Of a stretch of DNA of 16,042 nucleotides, positions 15,674-16,042 are shown in pieces. Source of the stretch: Pseudomonadota bacterium (GTDB lineage: Bacteria; Desulfobacterota; Desulfobacteria; Desulfobacterales; ETH-SRB1). Where the stretch lies: positions 1 through 16,042 of the forward strand of contig JAHIKR010000286.1 in NCBI GenBank assembly GCA_018897415.1. Direction: 5' to 3'. Position numbers and translations under genes: made by a program. Numbering within the stretch: the first letter of the stretch is position 1; every line of letters begins with the position of its first letter. The notes below the pieces were generated by a model. The model was given only the letters and a program-made list of their open reading frames with translations. It made no database searches and was not told the origin of the DNA.

Positions 15674-16042
15674 GTAAGCGCTTAATAAACCGCACTAAGC
15701 ATTTAGCTTCAGTTGTTCTGGGTTCAGATACTGTGGAAGCAGTGATTTATAATCTTCGGTCGTCTCGGCCACCGGCAGTCTCTCAAACAGATAGCGCAGA
15801 TAATGGTAGGGTTCCAGTTCATTGGCCTTGGCTGTTTCAATCAGACTGAAAAGAGCTGCACTTGCCCTGGCGCCTTCCGGGTTTCCAGAAAATAACCAGT
15901 TTTTGCGACCCACGACAAATGGCCTAATAGCATTCTCAGCATCGTTGTTGTCAGGCTTGGCAAATCCCTGTTCCGTGTATCGAACCAGCCTGTCCCACTG
16001 ATTCATGGCGTAAGATATGGCCTTGCCAAGCAAACCTTTGGG
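15674..16042 (-). mobile_element. IS66-family element, terminal part, cut by the right edge
   Basis: The element end is placed at 15674, where GTAAGCG begins; GTAAGCG is the typical outer sequence of IS66 inverted repeats. This lies 21 bases beyond the tnpC stop codon, as expected for the 3' end of such an element. The bases just outside (15666-15673, ATAAAAAC) would be one copy of an 8-base target duplication. The other end lies beyond the window, so duplication and completeness cannot be tested here. Confidence 0.65.
15695..16042 (-). CDS. tnpC: IS66-family transposase TnpC, C-terminal part
   Basis: The frame is open through the right edge (reading PKGLLGKAISYAMNQWDRL), so the gene starts outside the window; the TTG at 16033 is not the true start. 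The visible 115 or so residues contain the last part of the DDE domain, with the catalytic glutamate in DNNDAENAIRPFVVGRKNW and the following LFSGNPEGARASAALFSL. Then comes the IS66 C-terminal domain, SLIETAKANELEPYHYLRYL, and LLPQYL near the end. No stop or frameshift is present in this part, so unlike the two neighbouring remnants this element may be intact and more recent. Confidence 0.92.
   Translation of the reverse strand, partial: PKGLLGKAISYAMNQWDRLVRYTEQGFAKPDNNDAENAIRPFVVGRKNWLFSGNPEGARASAALFSLIETAKANELEPYHYLRYLFERLPVAETTEDYKSLLPQYLNPEQLKLNA

Overview
The window is a surface or exopolysaccharide biosynthesis locus. Ten closely spaced genes all lie on the minus strand, so transcription runs from right to left, from about 14854 down to 161. 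Decayed and partial insertion sequences fill its upstream (right) side. Gene content (a TIGR03087-type sugar transferase, a transglutaminase-like exported protein, an asparagine-synthase-like protein, a DUF4091 protein) and the degenerate intergenic repeats (GCATGGCGC-like and AGCTGATAGCTCATAGC-like strings) resemble what is common in Desulfobacterota/deltaproteobacteria. That placement is an inference with modest confidence, because there is no rRNA or housekeeping gene to test it.

Layout in order of transcription. The first block, 14854-11202, is AT-rich: a SAM-dependent methyltransferase, a Wzx-type flippase and a GT4 glycosyltransferase, the last two separated by one base. The second block, 11129-6453, holds a membrane-anchored transglutaminase-like protein, a hexapeptide-repeat acyltransferase, a TIGR03087-type glycosyltransferase and an AlgD-like GDP-mannose 6-dehydrogenase. 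The third block, 6373-161, holds another GT4 glycosyltransferase, an asparagine-synthase-like protein whose catalytic Cys2 is replaced by proline, and a large exported DUF4091 protein with a DNRLRE-like N-terminus and a fibronectin III domain. A weakly supported exported ORF begins at 94 and runs off the left edge. Three intergenic gaps (3158-3312, 5160-5269, 9619-9770) are built from related short degenerate repeats, and these supply the start region of one gene and the stop codon of another.

Upstream region. 14855-16042 has no intact chromosomal gene. It holds a frameshifted IS1595-family transposase remnant (+), the frameshifted and stop-containing 3' half of an IS4-family transposase (+), and the end of an IS66-family element whose tnpC (-) continues past the right edge.

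How the genes fit together (inference): GDP-mannose is oxidised to GDP-mannuronate; three GT-B glycosyltransferases build a repeat unit; the methyltransferase, acyltransferase and asparagine-synthase-like protein could decorate it; the flippase moves the lipid-linked unit across the inner membrane; the transglutaminase-like and DUF4091 proteins act outside the cytoplasm. No initiating phosphoglycosyltransferase, polymerase, export porin or exosortase is visible, so the locus probably extends left or the missing parts lie elsewhere. The most interesting items are the Cys-less asparagine-synthase homologue beside a uronate-forming dehydrogenase, and the perfect 8-bp hairpin that includes its Shine-Dalgarno sequence.
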